Assembly: GCA_015060905.1 (NCBI GenBank)
Contig: SUXQ01000006.1
Span: forward strand, 1-64,000
Length of the DNA stretch: 64,000 nucleotides
DNA from: Bacteroidales bacterium
GTDB lineage: Bacteria > Bacteroidota > Bacteroidia > Bacteroidales > Bacteroidaceae
Direction: 5' to 3'
Of the stretch, positions 18,306 through 27,323 are shown in pieces (the stretch's first letter is position 1; every line of letters begins with the position of its first letter). Both the position numbers and the translations under genes were made by a program. The notes under the pieces were generated by a model that was not told where the DNA came from, ran no database searches, and saw only the letters and a list, made by a program, of their open reading frames with translations.

Positions 18306-19727
18306 TTACCACTCTTCGTTGAAACGACTCGTTACAATCTTTATTGCAATATCATCGTCTCCACCGCGCAACTTTACACTGCTCATTTTAAGGTCGTGCG
18401 TGATTCCGACAATATTCCCGTTGCTGTCTTTGGTGGTTGTGACAGGTATTAGCACTACTTTGTTCCAGTCGGGGTTTTTGGCTGTCCAATCGGGGTCGAT
18501 GGCGGTGTTCTTTTCGTATTCTGCGTAACAATAGTTTATCAAGCGCGATATATTGTTGAATACATACTGGTTGTATGTGCTGTTGAAGGTTGTGTAGAAT
18601 GATGTTATTTTGTCGTACGACTTATTCTTTAAGAAGAAATTGTACATGTCACTCTTTCTGACCATAAGAAGCCCTGCCGGTATACTGTATTTGTATTGAT
18701 AATCGCTTTTCTGGTTGTATCGTGTAAATGTTATCTTTGTAAGATTCAGCGTGTCTGTATTCTCGGCAATTTTAATGATAGGAAGCTCTACCTCTGTGAA
18801 TATGCCTGCCGGTGTTTTAAGGTATGTGCACGAATTATCGTCGATAAGTGACTGCAGATTGCTGTTGCTGAATTTGTTTACCTGTAACACCTCTTTTGTG
18901 GACGAGAATGTGGCTATTGCGGTTGCGAGCGAGTCTTTCTTTCCACTTTCGCTTGTGATGTAATGTTGGAAATATAGGTTTATACGTGCCATGCTCACAT
19001 AAATGACGGTGCCGTCACCTTGTGTGCTTTTTACATATAATCCTTTAAGAATATTGGAAATGAAATTTTCGGAATTTGCAAAATACTCTTTTCCTATGTG
19101 CTCGCCTGCTGCGTTTTTCTCATAATATTTTTTTATGAATCTGTGGCCCAATTCCCGTGGAAGTTCTATTGTGATGTTGGGGGTGTAGTCTTCTCCGTTT
19201 TTTATGGAGTCGGCTATTGCATTGTCTATTGCGCAATATGTTTTTTCGGCAATAGCTTTGCTTTGTGCGTCATAAAAATCTTCGGGGTTGATGTTTGTGT
19301 AGTATGGAACGCCCTCTTCCAATTTTTTATTCAGCTCAAATACTTCGCACTTCATGGTGTTTAGCGAGTCGCCAAAATAGTTGTTGTAGAATAGTTTGAG
19401 CTCTATTTTGTATGCACTGTCGCCAAGCACTCCCTCTTCGGGAAAGCCATAGTTTTCTACGCAGTTGAATTGCGCTATAAAGTCCGAGGAAAATATTGTT
19501 CCGGTCTCCGGGTCGGTGTGTTTCCCCAAATATACACGGTTGGTGTTTGCCAATATTGAGTCGTTTGCCATAATGGAACGACTTTTGGCGTAAAATGTCA
19601 TTGTGTCAATCGCCATTGCGTCACCCGATGGAACAATGCTGCTGCCCAGCATGTCTGTGTTGTCGTCACAACCGATGAATGCTATGGTCGATATTAATAT
19701 TGCTAAAATGAATAGGACTCGTTTCAT
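18306..19727 (-). CDS. DUF4270 family lipoprotein
   Basis: A 473-residue predicted lipoprotein with signal peptide and lipobox (A-F-I-G-C, Cys20). The mature protein begins D-D-N-T-D-M-L-G-S-S-I-V-P, the characteristic start of DUF4270, and has the family's Y-L-G-K-x-T-D-P-E-T-G motif. Start chosen at ATG 19727 because it begins the signal peptide. It lies 11 bases after the GT5-like gene on the same strand, an arrangement common in Bacteroidales, which suggests a cell-envelope role coordinated with glucan metabolism. Molecular function is unknown. Confidence 0.8.
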   Translation of the reverse strand: MKRVLFILAILISTIAFIGCDDNTDMLGSSIVPSGDAMAIDTMTFYAKSRSIMANDSILANTNRVYLGKHTDPETGTIFSSDFIAQFNCVENYGFPEEGVLGDSAYKIELKLFYNNYFGDSLNTMKCEVFELNKKLEEGVPYYTNINPEDFYDAQSKAIAEKTYCAIDNAIADSIKNGEDYTPNITIELPRELGHRFIKKYYEKNAAGEHIGKEYFANSENFISNILKGLYVKSTQGDGTVIYVSMARINLYFQHYITSESGKKDSLATAIATFSSTKEVLQVNKFSNSNLQSLIDDNSCTYLKTPAGIFTEVELPIIKIAENTDTLNLTKITFTRYNQKSDYQYKYSIPAGLLMVRKSDMYNFFLKNKSYDKITSFYTTFNSTYNQYVFNNISRLINYCYAEYEKNTAIDPDWTAKNPDWNKVVLIPVTTTKDSNGNIVGITHDLKMSSVKLRGGDDDIAIKIVTSRFNEEW

Positions 19728-19738
19728 GTAAATGATTG

Positions 19739-20542
19739 TCAAAACTTATCATAGAACTCATTGCAGGCATTTGCATAGTTCTCGGCATCTTGATGGGGCA
19801 ATACAGGTTTGCCAAGCTCGTTGGCGTATGCTATTAATGACTCGGGTATGTTGGGCGAGTTTAATATTACGCCATCGCTGTATTTTATTGCAAGTTTGGC
19901 TAGTTTTTCGTAGGTGATGGGGGCGTCTGTCTCTTCTACCAAAGATTCGACCATGTCCTTGCAAAGTAGTTTTTTTGTGAAATTCTCGTCGAGCGGCTTA
20001 TTGAAGTTTGTATCGTACAAAGAGAATACAACTTTTGAGTCGCGGAACGAGGGCTCTTCGCGGTATGCGCTTTTTATATACAATGGCACTAAGGCTGATA
20101 TCCAACCGTGACAATGGATTACTTCGGGGCACCAACGGAGTTTTTTTACTGTTTCCAATACTCCGCGTGCAAAGAATATTGTGCGTTCGTCGTTGTCGCT
20201 GTATTCATTGCCGTCGGCGTCTACGGTCATCAGACGATTCTGGAAATAGTCGTCGTTATCGATAAAGTATACTTGCATTCTTGCGGCTTGCAGGGAGGCT
20301 ACTTTAATTATTAACGGATGGTCGGTGTCATCGATGATAAGATTCATGCCCGAGAGACGTATAACTTCGTGTAGCTGGTTGCGTCTTTCGTTTATAAAAC
20401 CCCATTTGGGGGTGAATATTCTTATCTCTTTGCCACGTTCTTGTGTGTCTTGTGGCAATGTTCTACCGATGTTTGCTATTTCCGATTCCGGAACAAAAGG
20501 TGTGATTTCTTGTGTAATAAATAAAATTCTGTTCGCTTTCAT
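19739..20542 (-). CDS. Glycogen/starch synthase-like protein, GT5 N-terminal domain only
   Basis: A 267-residue protein corresponding to the N-terminal Rossmann domain of GT5 glycogen synthases (I-L-F-I-T-Q-E-I-T-P, R-I-F-T-P-K-W-G, V-I-H-C-H-G-W). The second, nucleotide-sugar-binding GT-B domain is absent, and the usual K-x-G-G loop is replaced by P-E-S-E-I-A-N-I-G-R. From memory, short GT5-like proteins of this kind are standard in Bacteroides and relatives, so this is probably the normal family form rather than a broken gene. Whether it works alone or with the GT4 protein encoded nearby is unknown. ATG 20542 begins the conserved sequence. Confidence 0.8.
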   Translation of the reverse strand: MKANRILFITQEITPFVPESEIANIGRTLPQDTQERGKEIRIFTPKWGFINERRNQLHEVIRLSGMNLIIDDTDHPLIIKVASLQAARMQVYFIDNDDYFQNRLMTVDADGNEYSDNDERTIFFARGVLETVKKLRWCPEVIHCHGWISALVPLYIKSAYREEPSFRDSKVVFSLYDTNFNKPLDENFTKKLLCKDMVESLVEETDAPITYEKLAKLAIKYSDGVILNSPNIPESLIAYANELGKPVLPHQDAENYANACNEFYDKF

Positions 20543-20578
20543 TTTGTTGGTGCCATGCGAATGTAGTCCGCGGCTCTG

Positions 20579-20609
20579 CAAAGGTACTGAAAAATCGGAA
20601 GATAAGCAA
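20579..20609 (-). promoter_or_regulatory. Promoter of the GT5-like/DUF4270 operon
   Basis: On the minus strand, TACCTTTG (20586-20579) matches TAnnTTTG and a TTG at 20609-20607 lies 20 bases upstream, the standard -33/-7 spacing in this phylum. The start codon is about 37 bases downstream. Confidence 0.6.
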
Positions 20610-20850
20610 GTTGTGTGCGGAATAAAGTTGTTGTTTTTAGTTTATTAAACATTTTATAACTGCCTTTTCTTTGTTTGTTATTTGTGGCGTGTGAAAAATG
20701 ATATTGGTTAATAGTGAAGATTTTTTTTCTTTTATTTCGTTATCTCCCTAATTGTTTGTTACTTTGCACGCGATTTTTAATAAATGACAGTTGAGGGGGG
20801 TGTTGCGGTTGTAAATGGGTCGTGAGCCTTTCTTTTTAATAAAATCATTA
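20610..20850. other. Divergent intergenic region upstream of panC
   Basis: AT-rich sequence between the minus-strand GT5-like gene and panC. A TTACTTTGC near 20759-20767 is a weak -7-like match for panC. I see no RNA gene, repeat or riboswitch-like structure. Confidence 0.4.
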
Positions 20851-20853
20851 ATG

Positions 20854-21705
20854 ATGAAAGTAATTCGTACAATTTCTGAACTTCAGCAGGAACTTTCTGT
20901 GCAGCGCGATGCTGCTAAAAGTATAGGTTTTGTTCCCACGATGGGTGCGTTGCATCAGGGACACGCTTCGCTTGTTAAGCGTTCGGTGGTCGAGAATGAT
21001 GTTACTGTTGTCAGTGTCTTTGTCAATCCTACACAGTTTAACGATAAGAATGACTTAAAAAATTATCCGCGTGACTTACAGGCCGATTGTGTGCTTCTCG
21101 AGGGTATTGGCGCGGACGTGGTTTTTGCTCCCGAGGTCGAGGAGATGTACCCCGAGCCTGATACGCGTGTCTTTAGCTTTGCGCCTCTTGATACTGTGAT
21201 GGAGGGTGGTTGCCGTCCCGGACATTTTAATGGCGTAGCGCAGATTGTGAGTAAACTTTTTTATGCTGTTGCACCCGATAAGGCCTATTTTGGCGAAAAG
21301 GATTTTCAGCAGCTTGCGATTATTCGCGAAATGGTGAAACAGCTTGATATTAAGGTCGAAATTATTGGTTGTCCTATCGTTCGCGAGGAGGATGGTCTTG
21401 CTCTCAGCAGTCGCAATATGTTGCTTTCTGCCGAGGAACGCGAGCGTGCGCTTACAATTTCGCGTACACTTTTTGCAAGCGTCGATTATGCAGCGTCGCA
21501 CTCTCTTGCCCGGACAAAGAGCTTTGTCGAGGAGGCTATAAATGCTACCGATGGTCTTCAGCTTGAATATTTCCAGATTGTCGATGGCAACACTCTGCAA
21601 GAGGTGAAAGAGTGGGGAGACAGCGATTATCTTGTTGGTTGTATAGCTCTTTTCTGTGGTAAAATAAGACTTATAGATAATATCAAATACAAGGAGGTGA
21701 AATAA
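20854..21705 (+). CDS. panC: Pantothenate synthetase PanC
   Basis: Joins pantoate and beta-alanine, using ATP, to make pantothenate. The 283-residue protein shows the HIGH-like motif [26 protein letters not shown], the [16 protein letters not shown] loop and the metal/substrate site R-P-G-H-F-N-G-V. Two adjacent ATG codons (20851 and 20854) are equivalent starts. The panD gene follows within 10 bases, so beta-alanine supply and its use are encoded together. Confidence 0.95.
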   Translation: MKVIRTISELQQELSVQRDAAKSIGFVPTMGALHQGHASLVKRSVVENDVTVVSVFVNPTQFNDKNDLKNYPRDLQADCVLLEGIGADVVFAPEVEEMYPEPDTRVFSFAPLDTVMEGGCRPGHFNGVAQIVSKLFYAVAPDKAYFGEKDFQQLAIIREMVKQLDIKVEIIGCPIVREEDGLALSSRNMLLSAEERERALTISRTLFASVDYAASHSLARTKSFVEEAINATDGLQLEYFQIVDGNTLQEVKEWGDSDYLVGCIALFCGKIRLIDNIKYKEVK

Positions 21706-21714
21706 TTATCGTGT

Positions 21715-22068
21715 ATGTTATTGCAGATGTTAAAATCGAAACTCCATTGTGTGACTGTTACCGAGGCTAACCTTAATTATATGGGCAGCATTACCATTGA
21801 CGAGACTCTGATGGATGCAGCCGGCCTTATTGAGGGAGAAATGGTGCATGTGGTAAATAATAACAACGGCGAGCGCATTGTTACATATATTATAAAGGGC
21901 GAGCGCGACTCGGGTGTTATTTGCCTGAATGGGGCTGCGGCTCGCAAATTTCAGCCGGGTGATGTTGTTATAATCATGGCTTATGCTTCTATGACTCCCG
22001 AAGAGGCTCGTGAGTTTAAGCCCAAAGTGGTTATTCCTGACAGACGTACTAATAGTTTGGTTAAGTAG
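21715..22068 (+). CDS. panD: Aspartate 1-decarboxylase PanD precursor
   Basis: Makes beta-alanine from aspartate. The proenzyme self-cleaves at a Gly-Ser bond to create a pyruvoyl group; here the site is Y-M-G-S-I-T-I-D. Using ATG 21715 puts the cleavage at Gly24-Ser25, the same place as in the E. coli enzyme. ATG 21727 gives a form four residues shorter and cannot be excluded. The I-I-M-A-Y-A-S-M segment near the C-terminus is conserved. Second gene of the panC-panD operon, followed by a strong terminator. Confidence 0.95.
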   Translation: MLLQMLKSKLHCVTVTEANLNYMGSITIDETLMDAAGLIEGEMVHVVNNNNGERIVTYIIKGERDSGVICLNGAAARKFQPGDVVIIMAYASMTPEEAREFKPKVVIPDRRTNSLVK

Positions 22069-22085
22069 AAGTTTGCAGATACAAT

Positions 22086-22116
22086 AAAAAATCGGGAAGT
22101 GCACTTCCCGATTTTT
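22086..22116. terminator. Bidirectional terminator after panD
   Basis: AATCGGGAAGTGCACTTCCC followed by GATTTTTT forms a GC-rich perfect stem with an A-tract on one side and a T-tract on the other. It lies between convergent panD and the biotin-carrier gene. Confidence 0.88.
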
Positions 22117-22134
22117 TATTGATAATGGTTGCTC

Positions 22135-22575
22135 TTATTCCAATGTTATAAGCACTGCTCCGTCGGCAACAGTCTCGCCTTTGCTTACGGCGATAGAGGC
22201 TACTTTTCCGTCGCGGTCGCTGTTGATGTTGTTCTCCATCTTCATTGCCTCGAGGATTGCTACTGTCTGGCCTTTTGCAACAGTGTCGCCTACGTTTACC
22301 TTAATGTCGATTATTACTCCGGGGAGGGGAGTTTTTATTGCGTATCCGCCTGCTGCGTTTGTTGCTATGGGTGCGGGGGCTGCTGTGGGTGCTGCAGCCG
22401 GCTTTGCTGCAGATGCCACAGGTTTGGAAATTACTACGGGCTTCGGCGCTTCGGGCTTTTCCCACTCTACGTTGTATGCTACTCCGTTTACTTCAACTTG
22501 TGCTGTTGTGTCGTTTACTTCGTTTATGGTAACGTTGTAATTCTCTCCGTTTATTTTGTATTTATATTCTTTCAT
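22135..22575 (-). CDS. Biotin carboxyl carrier protein of the methylmalonyl-/propionyl-CoA carboxyl-transfer complex
   Basis: A 146-residue biotin carrier. The C-terminal biotinyl domain (about 78-146) contains the biotinylation motif E-A-M-K-M-E-N with Lys112 as acceptor. It is joined by an Ala/Pro-rich flexible linker (41-74) to an N-terminal domain. It carries CO2 between active sites of the carboxyltransferase encoded two genes upstream in the same minus-strand operon. I chose ATG 22575 because it begins the conserved K-E-Y-K-Y-K-I-N-G sequence. Confidence 0.9.
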   Translation of the reverse strand: MKEYKYKINGENYNVTINEVNDTTAQVEVNGVAYNVEWEKPEAPKPVVISKPVASAAKPAAAPTAAPAPIATNAAGGYAIKTPLPGVIIDIKVNVGDTVAKGQTVAILEAMKMENNINSDRDGKVASIAVSKGETVADGAVLITLE

Positions 22576-22595
22576 CGTGTTCCGGTTTTTGGGAA

Positions 22596-22748
22596 TTATA
22601 GCATGTTGTTCCAATATTTGTTCACATAGGTAATGGTTAATATTCCACTCTCCTCGTCGTGAATGTTGTCGCCGCAGTATGCGCTCAGCGCCATGGCAAT
22701 GGCTGCTGTTACTGCGTTGTCGATGTTTGTTTTTTCGTTCTCTTTCAT
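22596..22748 (-). CDS. Small 50-residue protein in the methylmalonyl-CoA operon
   Basis: A 50-codon gene fits exactly between the carboxyltransferase and biotin-carrier genes (12 and 20 bases from its neighbours). It starts M-K-E-N-E-K-T-N-I-D-N-A-V, has a short helix A-A-I-A-M-A-L-S, then D-E-E-S-G-I-L-T-I and ends W-N-N-M-L. The combination of an Ala-rich helix and a D-E-E-S-G-x-x-T-I segment resembles small subunits seen beside biotin-dependent decarboxylases and carboxylases. It has no convincing membrane segment, unlike an OadG gamma subunit. A role as a complex-assembly peptide is inferred from position. Confidence 0.65.
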   Translation of the reverse strand: MKENEKTNIDNAVTAAIAMALSAYCGDNIHDEESGILTITYVNKYWNNML

Positions 22749-22760
22749 GATGTTTGTATA

Positions 22761-24314
22761 TTAAAGAGGAATATTGCCGTGTTTCTTTTGTGGTAGTCCC
22801 TGACGCTTGCTCTCGAGCTGTGCAAGAGCGCGTATCACGCGGAAACGTGTGTTGCGAGGCTCAATTACGTCGTCAATGTAGCCATATTTTGCAGCTTGGT
22901 AGGGGTTTGCAAACAGGTTGTTGTATTCTGCTTCTTTTTCGGCTTGCAGGGCTTTGGGGTCCTCGGCTGCTTTTATCTCTTTTGCGTACAAGACTTCCGC
23001 TGCTCCGGCTGCTCCCATTACTGCAATTTCGGCGCTGGGCCATGCGTAGTTTACGTCGGCGCGTAACTGCTTGCAGGCCATTACAATGTGTGAACCCCCG
23101 TACGATTTTCGCAGTGTGACGGTTACTTTGGGCACTGTTGCTTCGCCGTAGGCGTATAGCAGTTTTGCACCGTGAAGAATTACGGCGTTGTATTCTTGTG
23201 CTGTGCCGGGAAGGAATCCGGGGACGTCTACGAGTGTTACAAGGGGTATGTTGAATGCGTCGCAGAAGCGTACGAAGCGTGCGCCTTTGCGCGATGCGTT
23301 GCAGTCGAGTACTCCTGCGTAGCGACAAGGCTGGTTGGCAACAATACCTACCGATTTTCCGTTCATGCGCGCAAAGCCCACGATGATATTTTGTGCATAG
23401 TCGCGGTGTACTTCGAGAAACTCGCCATTATCCACAATTTCGCCAATCACGCGGTACATGTCGTATGCCTGATTGGGGTTGTCGGGGATTATTTCGTTCA
23501 GTAGGTTGCTCTTGCGGTTGATGGGGTCGTCGCAGGGTTGCTCGGGGGTTTTTTCTTTGTTGTTCTGCGGAATGTAGCTCATTAGTTTGCGTATGAGCAT
23601 CATGCCTTCTTCTTCGGTTGCTGCGGTAAAGTGTGTCACGCCCGACTTACTTGCGTGTACGCTTGCGCCGCCAAGCTCTTCTTGTGTAACCTGTTCGCCA
23701 AGAACGGTTTTTACTACTTTTGGGCCTGTGAGGAACATGTACGATGTTCCTTCGGTCATCAGTGTGAAGTCTGTGAGGGCAGGTGAGTATACTGCTCCTC
23801 CGGCGCAGGGACCGAATATTCCTGATATTTGTGGAATTACTCCCGAGGCGAGAATGTTGCGCTCGAATATTTCGGCAAAGCCGGCGAGTGAGTTTACGCC
23901 TTCTTGTATGCGTGCGCCGCCACTATCGTTGATGCCAATGACGGGTGCGCCCATCTTCATGGCCATGTCCATGATTTTACATATTTTCTGTGCCATTGTT
24001 TCGGAGAGCGAGCCGCCGAATACCGTAAAGTCCTGTGCAAATACATATACAAGGCGGCCGTCGATTGTTCCGCAGCCTGTTACAATGCCGTCGCCTAAGA
24101 AACTTTTCTTGTCCTGCCCGAAGTTTGTGCATCGGTGTGTCACAAACATGTCTGTCTCTTCGAAACTGCCTTTGTCGAGCAACATTTCTATACGTTCGCG
24201 CGCTGTGTATTTTCCACGCTCATGCTGTTTTTCTATGGCTTTTTCTCCGCCGCCCAGACGCGCCTTTGCGCGTAGCTCGACGAGCTGTTTTATTTTTTCA
24301 AATTGTTTGCTCAT
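22761..24314 (-). CDS. mmdA: Acyl-CoA carboxyltransferase (methylmalonyl-CoA decarboxylase alpha / propionyl-CoA carboxylase beta)
   Basis: A 517-residue carboxyltransferase with two crotonase-type halves. Signatures include [51 protein letters not shown] and K-S-Y-G-G-S. It moves the carboxyl group between biotin and methylmalonyl-CoA/propionyl-CoA, the propionate branch of succinate fermentation. Sequence alone does not tell whether it acts as a decarboxylase (with a membrane sodium pump, not encoded here) or a carboxylase. It lies 13 bases after mce. ATG 24314 begins M-S-K-Q-F-E-K. Confidence 0.93.
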   Translation of the reverse strand: MSKQFEKIKQLVELRAKARLGGGEKAIEKQHERGKYTARERIEMLLDKGSFEETDMFVTHRCTNFGQDKKSFLGDGIVTGCGTIDGRLVYVFAQDFTVFGGSLSETMAQKICKIMDMAMKMGAPVIGINDSGGARIQEGVNSLAGFAEIFERNILASGVIPQISGIFGPCAGGAVYSPALTDFTLMTEGTSYMFLTGPKVVKTVLGEQVTQEELGGASVHASKSGVTHFTAATEEEGMMLIRKLMSYIPQNNKEKTPEQPCDDPINRKSNLLNEIIPDNPNQAYDMYRVIGEIVDNGEFLEVHRDYAQNIIVGFARMNGKSVGIVANQPCRYAGVLDCNASRKGARFVRFCDAFNIPLVTLVDVPGFLPGTAQEYNAVILHGAKLLYAYGEATVPKVTVTLRKSYGGSHIVMACKQLRADVNYAWPSAEIAVMGAAGAAEVLYAKEIKAAEDPKALQAEKEAEYNNLFANPYQAAKYGYIDDVIEPRNTRFRVIRALAQLESKRQGLPQKKHGNIPL

Positions 24315-24327
24315 GGTATTTGTTTTT

Positions 24328-24738
24328 TTATTTTTTCTCCTCACACAATTCTGTAAGTACTCCTTGTGTTGCTTTGGGGTGCAGGAATGCTATGTTTAAT
24401 CCTTCTGCTCCGTTTCTTGGGGCTTTGTCTATTGTGCGCACCTCTTTTGCTTCACATTCGGCAAGTGCTTCTTTTACTCCATCTTCTACGGCGTAGGCAA
24501 TATGGTGTATGCCTTGTCCGCGTGTCTCAAGGAATTTGGCGATTGTGCTGTCGGGCGATGTTGGCTCTAAAAGTTCTATTTTTGTTTCGCCTACTTTCAA
24601 GAATGCTGTTCTTACTTTTTGCTCTTCGACGGTTTCTATGTTGTAACAGGTAAAGCCGAGTACATTTTCATAGTATGGAAGAGCCTCTTCTATGTTTGGG
24701 ACTGCAATGCCAAGATGTTCTATTTTTGATATTTTCAT
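24328..24738 (-). CDS. mce: Methylmalonyl-CoA epimerase
   Basis: A 136-residue VOC-superfamily protein that interconverts the (R) and (S) epimers of methylmalonyl-CoA. It opens I-E-H-L-G-I-A-V, has H-H-I-A-Y in the second half and Glu/His metal ligands in the family's order, and ends G-V-L-T-E-L-C. It is the first gene of a four-gene minus-strand operon. Together with the carboxyltransferase and biotin carrier it forms the propionate-forming module typical of Bacteroidales. A TATTTTTG box about 60 bases upstream (24799-24792) is a plausible -7 element. Confidence 0.94.
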   Translation of the reverse strand: MKISKIEHLGIAVPNIEEALPYYENVLGFTCYNIETVEEQKVRTAFLKVGETKIELLEPTSPDSTIAKFLETRGQGIHHIAYAVEDGVKEALAECEAKEVRTIDKAPRNGAEGLNIAFLHPKATQGVLTELCEEKK

Positions 24739-24882
24739 ATCTTTATGTTTTAATGGAAAGTTTTTCTTTACTTTCCGGTTATTAGTCTTTGCAAAAATAG
24801 ATAAATATTTTTAAATCTTGCACGTTTTGTCCGCTTTTGCGCTGTTGCTTAGGGATGTTTGGTCTATAAATAGGGTAATAAC

Positions 24883-27276
24883 TTACATTTCTATGAGTAT
24901 TTTTACATTTAGCTGGCGGCTTGTGAGGTAGTTGGGCACTGCGTAGCTCTGGTTGTATATGTCTGACACCCAATAGTATGAATTTACATTGTTTATGTCT
25001 AATAGGTTCAAGGCGTCGGCTCCCAACCAGATGTTTTTTATGTAGCGATATATTCCGTTTCCGGCTCTTTTATCTTCGTTGTCCAATAGTCGATAGGACA
25101 TTCCCAGGTCTACTCGCTTGTAGGCCGGCGCGCGGAAAATGTGTTTTTCGCGGCCGCTGTACGGAGGGCCGAATGGCAGTCCGTCGGCATATACGCCTCT
25201 GAGGCTCATTTTCCAACGATCGGTTCCCGGGAAATAGTCTGTGAAATAGATTGACATATTGAATCTTTGGTCGGTGGGGCGGGGCAGCCACTCGCCGTTG
25301 TTTATCTTCTCTTTTGTCTCCATCAGTGAGAAGGTCAGCCACGAGTCTGTTCCCGGTACAAATTCTCCGAATAGCTTAAAGTCTACTCCCGTTGCGTATC
25401 CTTTTGCGCAATTTTCGCCGTAATATACTACGCGTACGTTGTCTACATTGTAGGGGATAATATTGTCAAGCTTTTTATAATAGGCCTCGGCTGTGAATTT
25501 AAAAGGTCGTCCGCCCATCTTGAACATATAGTCGCCGCCTAATACAAAGTGTGTCGAGCGGGGCGATTTTATGGATTTATTAAGTTGTACCGTTGCAATT
25601 CCGTTGTTGTTTATTCTGTCGCGGAACTCTTTGTAGAATGGTGCCTGATAGTAGATTCCTGTGGCGAAACGCAGTGTTATTTTGTCGTTGAATTTGGGTA
25701 TTAGTCCCAATGATGCGCGTGGCGATACAAGGCACTCTTTATTCCAATCCCAATAAGAGATTCTCATTCCCAAGTTCAGCGACATTGTGCCCAGAGTACT
25801 GTTGAATTTATATGTATCCTGCAGGTAGGCCGATAGTCTGTTGCTGCTTGTCGAGGTATTTGAACGCAGACTGTATATCATTTCCAAGTTTGCTCCGCCA
25901 TATGGCAGGTTGTATCCTGCCGAGTCGCGCATCTCCCATTCACGCTGATTCTCTTTTATTCGTTCGCCTTTCCACTCGGCGCCCCACTGAATATCGTGGC
26001 TTTTCAAGAAGTGCATTCCGCGCAGTCCTACTGTTTGCACGTTTGTGTCAAGATAGTTGCGAGCATGCTGCATATAGCTGCCGACGGCAATATTTTCTTC
26101 GCTGTTAATGTCGTCTATCCAATATTGCCCCATAATGTCGAACGTCTCCTCCTCGCGTGTGTTAAAAGCCGAGGTTATAAGCGATATTTGGTTATATTCG
26201 TTGGGCGTGTAGTTGAGCGTCGCCGAGCCGAACATTGTGCGGAAAAGGTCGTGCTCCCATCCTCCGAAGTAAACTTTGAATTCTTTAACATCCTCCATTG
26301 TGCCGAATGTCGTTGTACGGTCGCTGGGGGTAAAATTGTATCTGTTGCGCGAAATGTTGCCAATGAAACTTGCGTTAAGATGCGGGGTTATGCGCCAATC
26401 GAAAAATGCCTGATAATCGAGGAATTTAGGGTCGTACTCGCCTTTTGTGTCCAACGAGCTTAGCAGGTAACTGTTTGTCTTGTAACGTAAAGAGTTTGAA
26501 AAGCTTATCTTTGAATTTCCGGTGCCTATGTATGCGCTTGCACCCAAAAGGCTTGCGGCTATGCTGCTTTCAAATTCGCGTGGCTTGCGGTAATTAATGT
26601 CAAGCACCGAGGCCATTTTGTCGCCATATTTTGCCTCGAATCCTCCGGTAGAGAATGCTATCGACCCTACCATGTCCGGATTAAGGAAGCTCAGTCCCTC
26701 TTGCTGCCCGGCGCGTATGAGCAGCGGGCGGTAAATTTCTATTCCGTTTACATAAACGCTATTTTCGTCGAAGTTTCCGCCTCGTACATTGTATTGTGAG
26801 CTCATCTCATTGTGTGAGCTTACGCCGGCCTGTGTGGCTATGATGGATTCTACACCGTTGCCGGTAGCGTCGGGCATCAGTCTCATTTTTTCGGGGGTCT
26901 TTATCTGCCCTGTTCCGCCTAATTGACGCTGTTCGTCGATAATTTCTACCCCTTCGAGTGTGTAGTCGGCGGCGGGAAGTTTGACGTTCAGCGTTACTGT
27001 GTCTTTGGGGTTGCGCAGTACTTTTTTGCGAGTCCGGTAGCCCAGCATGGAGTATACAACGACAAGGCTGTCGCTGCTGTTGCACGTGAATGAATAGCGT
27101 CCTTTAAGGTCGGTGAATGTTCCTGCTGCCTGCCCCTCTATGTGTACGCCGGCAACCTCAATGGGGCTGTCCTTGTAGTCGGTGACAGTTCCTTTTATGG
27201 TGACTTTTTGCGCCGAGGCTGTCGCAAGGGGCAGTGCCGAGAATAGAATATATATAAGGAGTGTGTGTAACTTCAT
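24883..27276 (-). CDS. TonB-dependent outer-membrane receptor
   Basis: A 797-residue outer-membrane receptor. It has a Sec signal peptide (residues 1-22, ending A-S-A-Q), a carboxypeptidase-regulatory-like domain (about 25-100: V-T-I-K-G-T-V-T-D then G-R-Y-S-F-T), a plug domain (about 120-235: Y-N-V-R-G-G-N-F-D-E-N, Y-V-N-G-I-E-I-Y) and a 22-strand-type barrel. There is no SusD partner beside it, so it is not a classic SusCD pair. The substrate is unknown. The stop lies about 145 bases from mce on the same strand. Confidence 0.88.
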   Translation of the reverse strand: MKLHTLLIYILFSALPLATASAQKVTIKGTVTDYKDSPIEVAGVHIEGQAAGTFTDLKGRYSFTCNSSDSLVVVYSMLGYRTRKKVLRNPKDTVTLNVKLPAADYTLEGVEIIDEQRQLGGTGQIKTPEKMRLMPDATGNGVESIIATQAGVSSHNEMSSQYNVRGGNFDENSVYVNGIEIYRPLLIRAGQQEGLSFLNPDMVGSIAFSTGGFEAKYGDKMASVLDINYRKPREFESSIAASLLGASAYIGTGNSKISFSNSLRYKTNSYLLSSLDTKGEYDPKFLDYQAFFDWRITPHLNASFIGNISRNRYNFTPSDRTTTFGTMEDVKEFKVYFGGWEHDLFRTMFGSATLNYTPNEYNQISLITSAFNTREEETFDIMGQYWIDDINSEENIAVGSYMQHARNYLDTNVQTVGLRGMHFLKSHDIQWGAEWKGERIKENQREWEMRDSAGYNLPYGGANLEMIYSLRSNTSTSSNRLSAYLQDTYKFNSTLGTMSLNLGMRISYWDWNKECLVSPRASLGLIPKFNDKITLRFATGIYYQAPFYKEFRDRINNNGIATVQLNKSIKSPRSTHFVLGGDYMFKMGGRPFKFTAEAYYKKLDNIIPYNVDNVRVVYYGENCAKGYATGVDFKLFGEFVPGTDSWLTFSLMETKEKINNGEWLPRPTDQRFNMSIYFTDYFPGTDRWKMSLRGVYADGLPFGPPYSGREKHIFRAPAYKRVDLGMSYRLLDNEDKRAGNGIYRYIKNIWLGADALNLLDINNVNSYYWVSDIYNQSYAVPNYLTSRQLNVKILIEM

Positions 27277-27323
27277 TTTTTTATTGTTGCTTGTGGCGTT
27301 TCTTTATAAACGCGAAAAAGCTG

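Noticed and set aside
23587-24399. Large plus-strand open frame opposite the carboxyltransferase gene
   Set aside because: The minus strand has a full-length, highly conserved carboxyltransferase; the opposite frame is a composition shadow.
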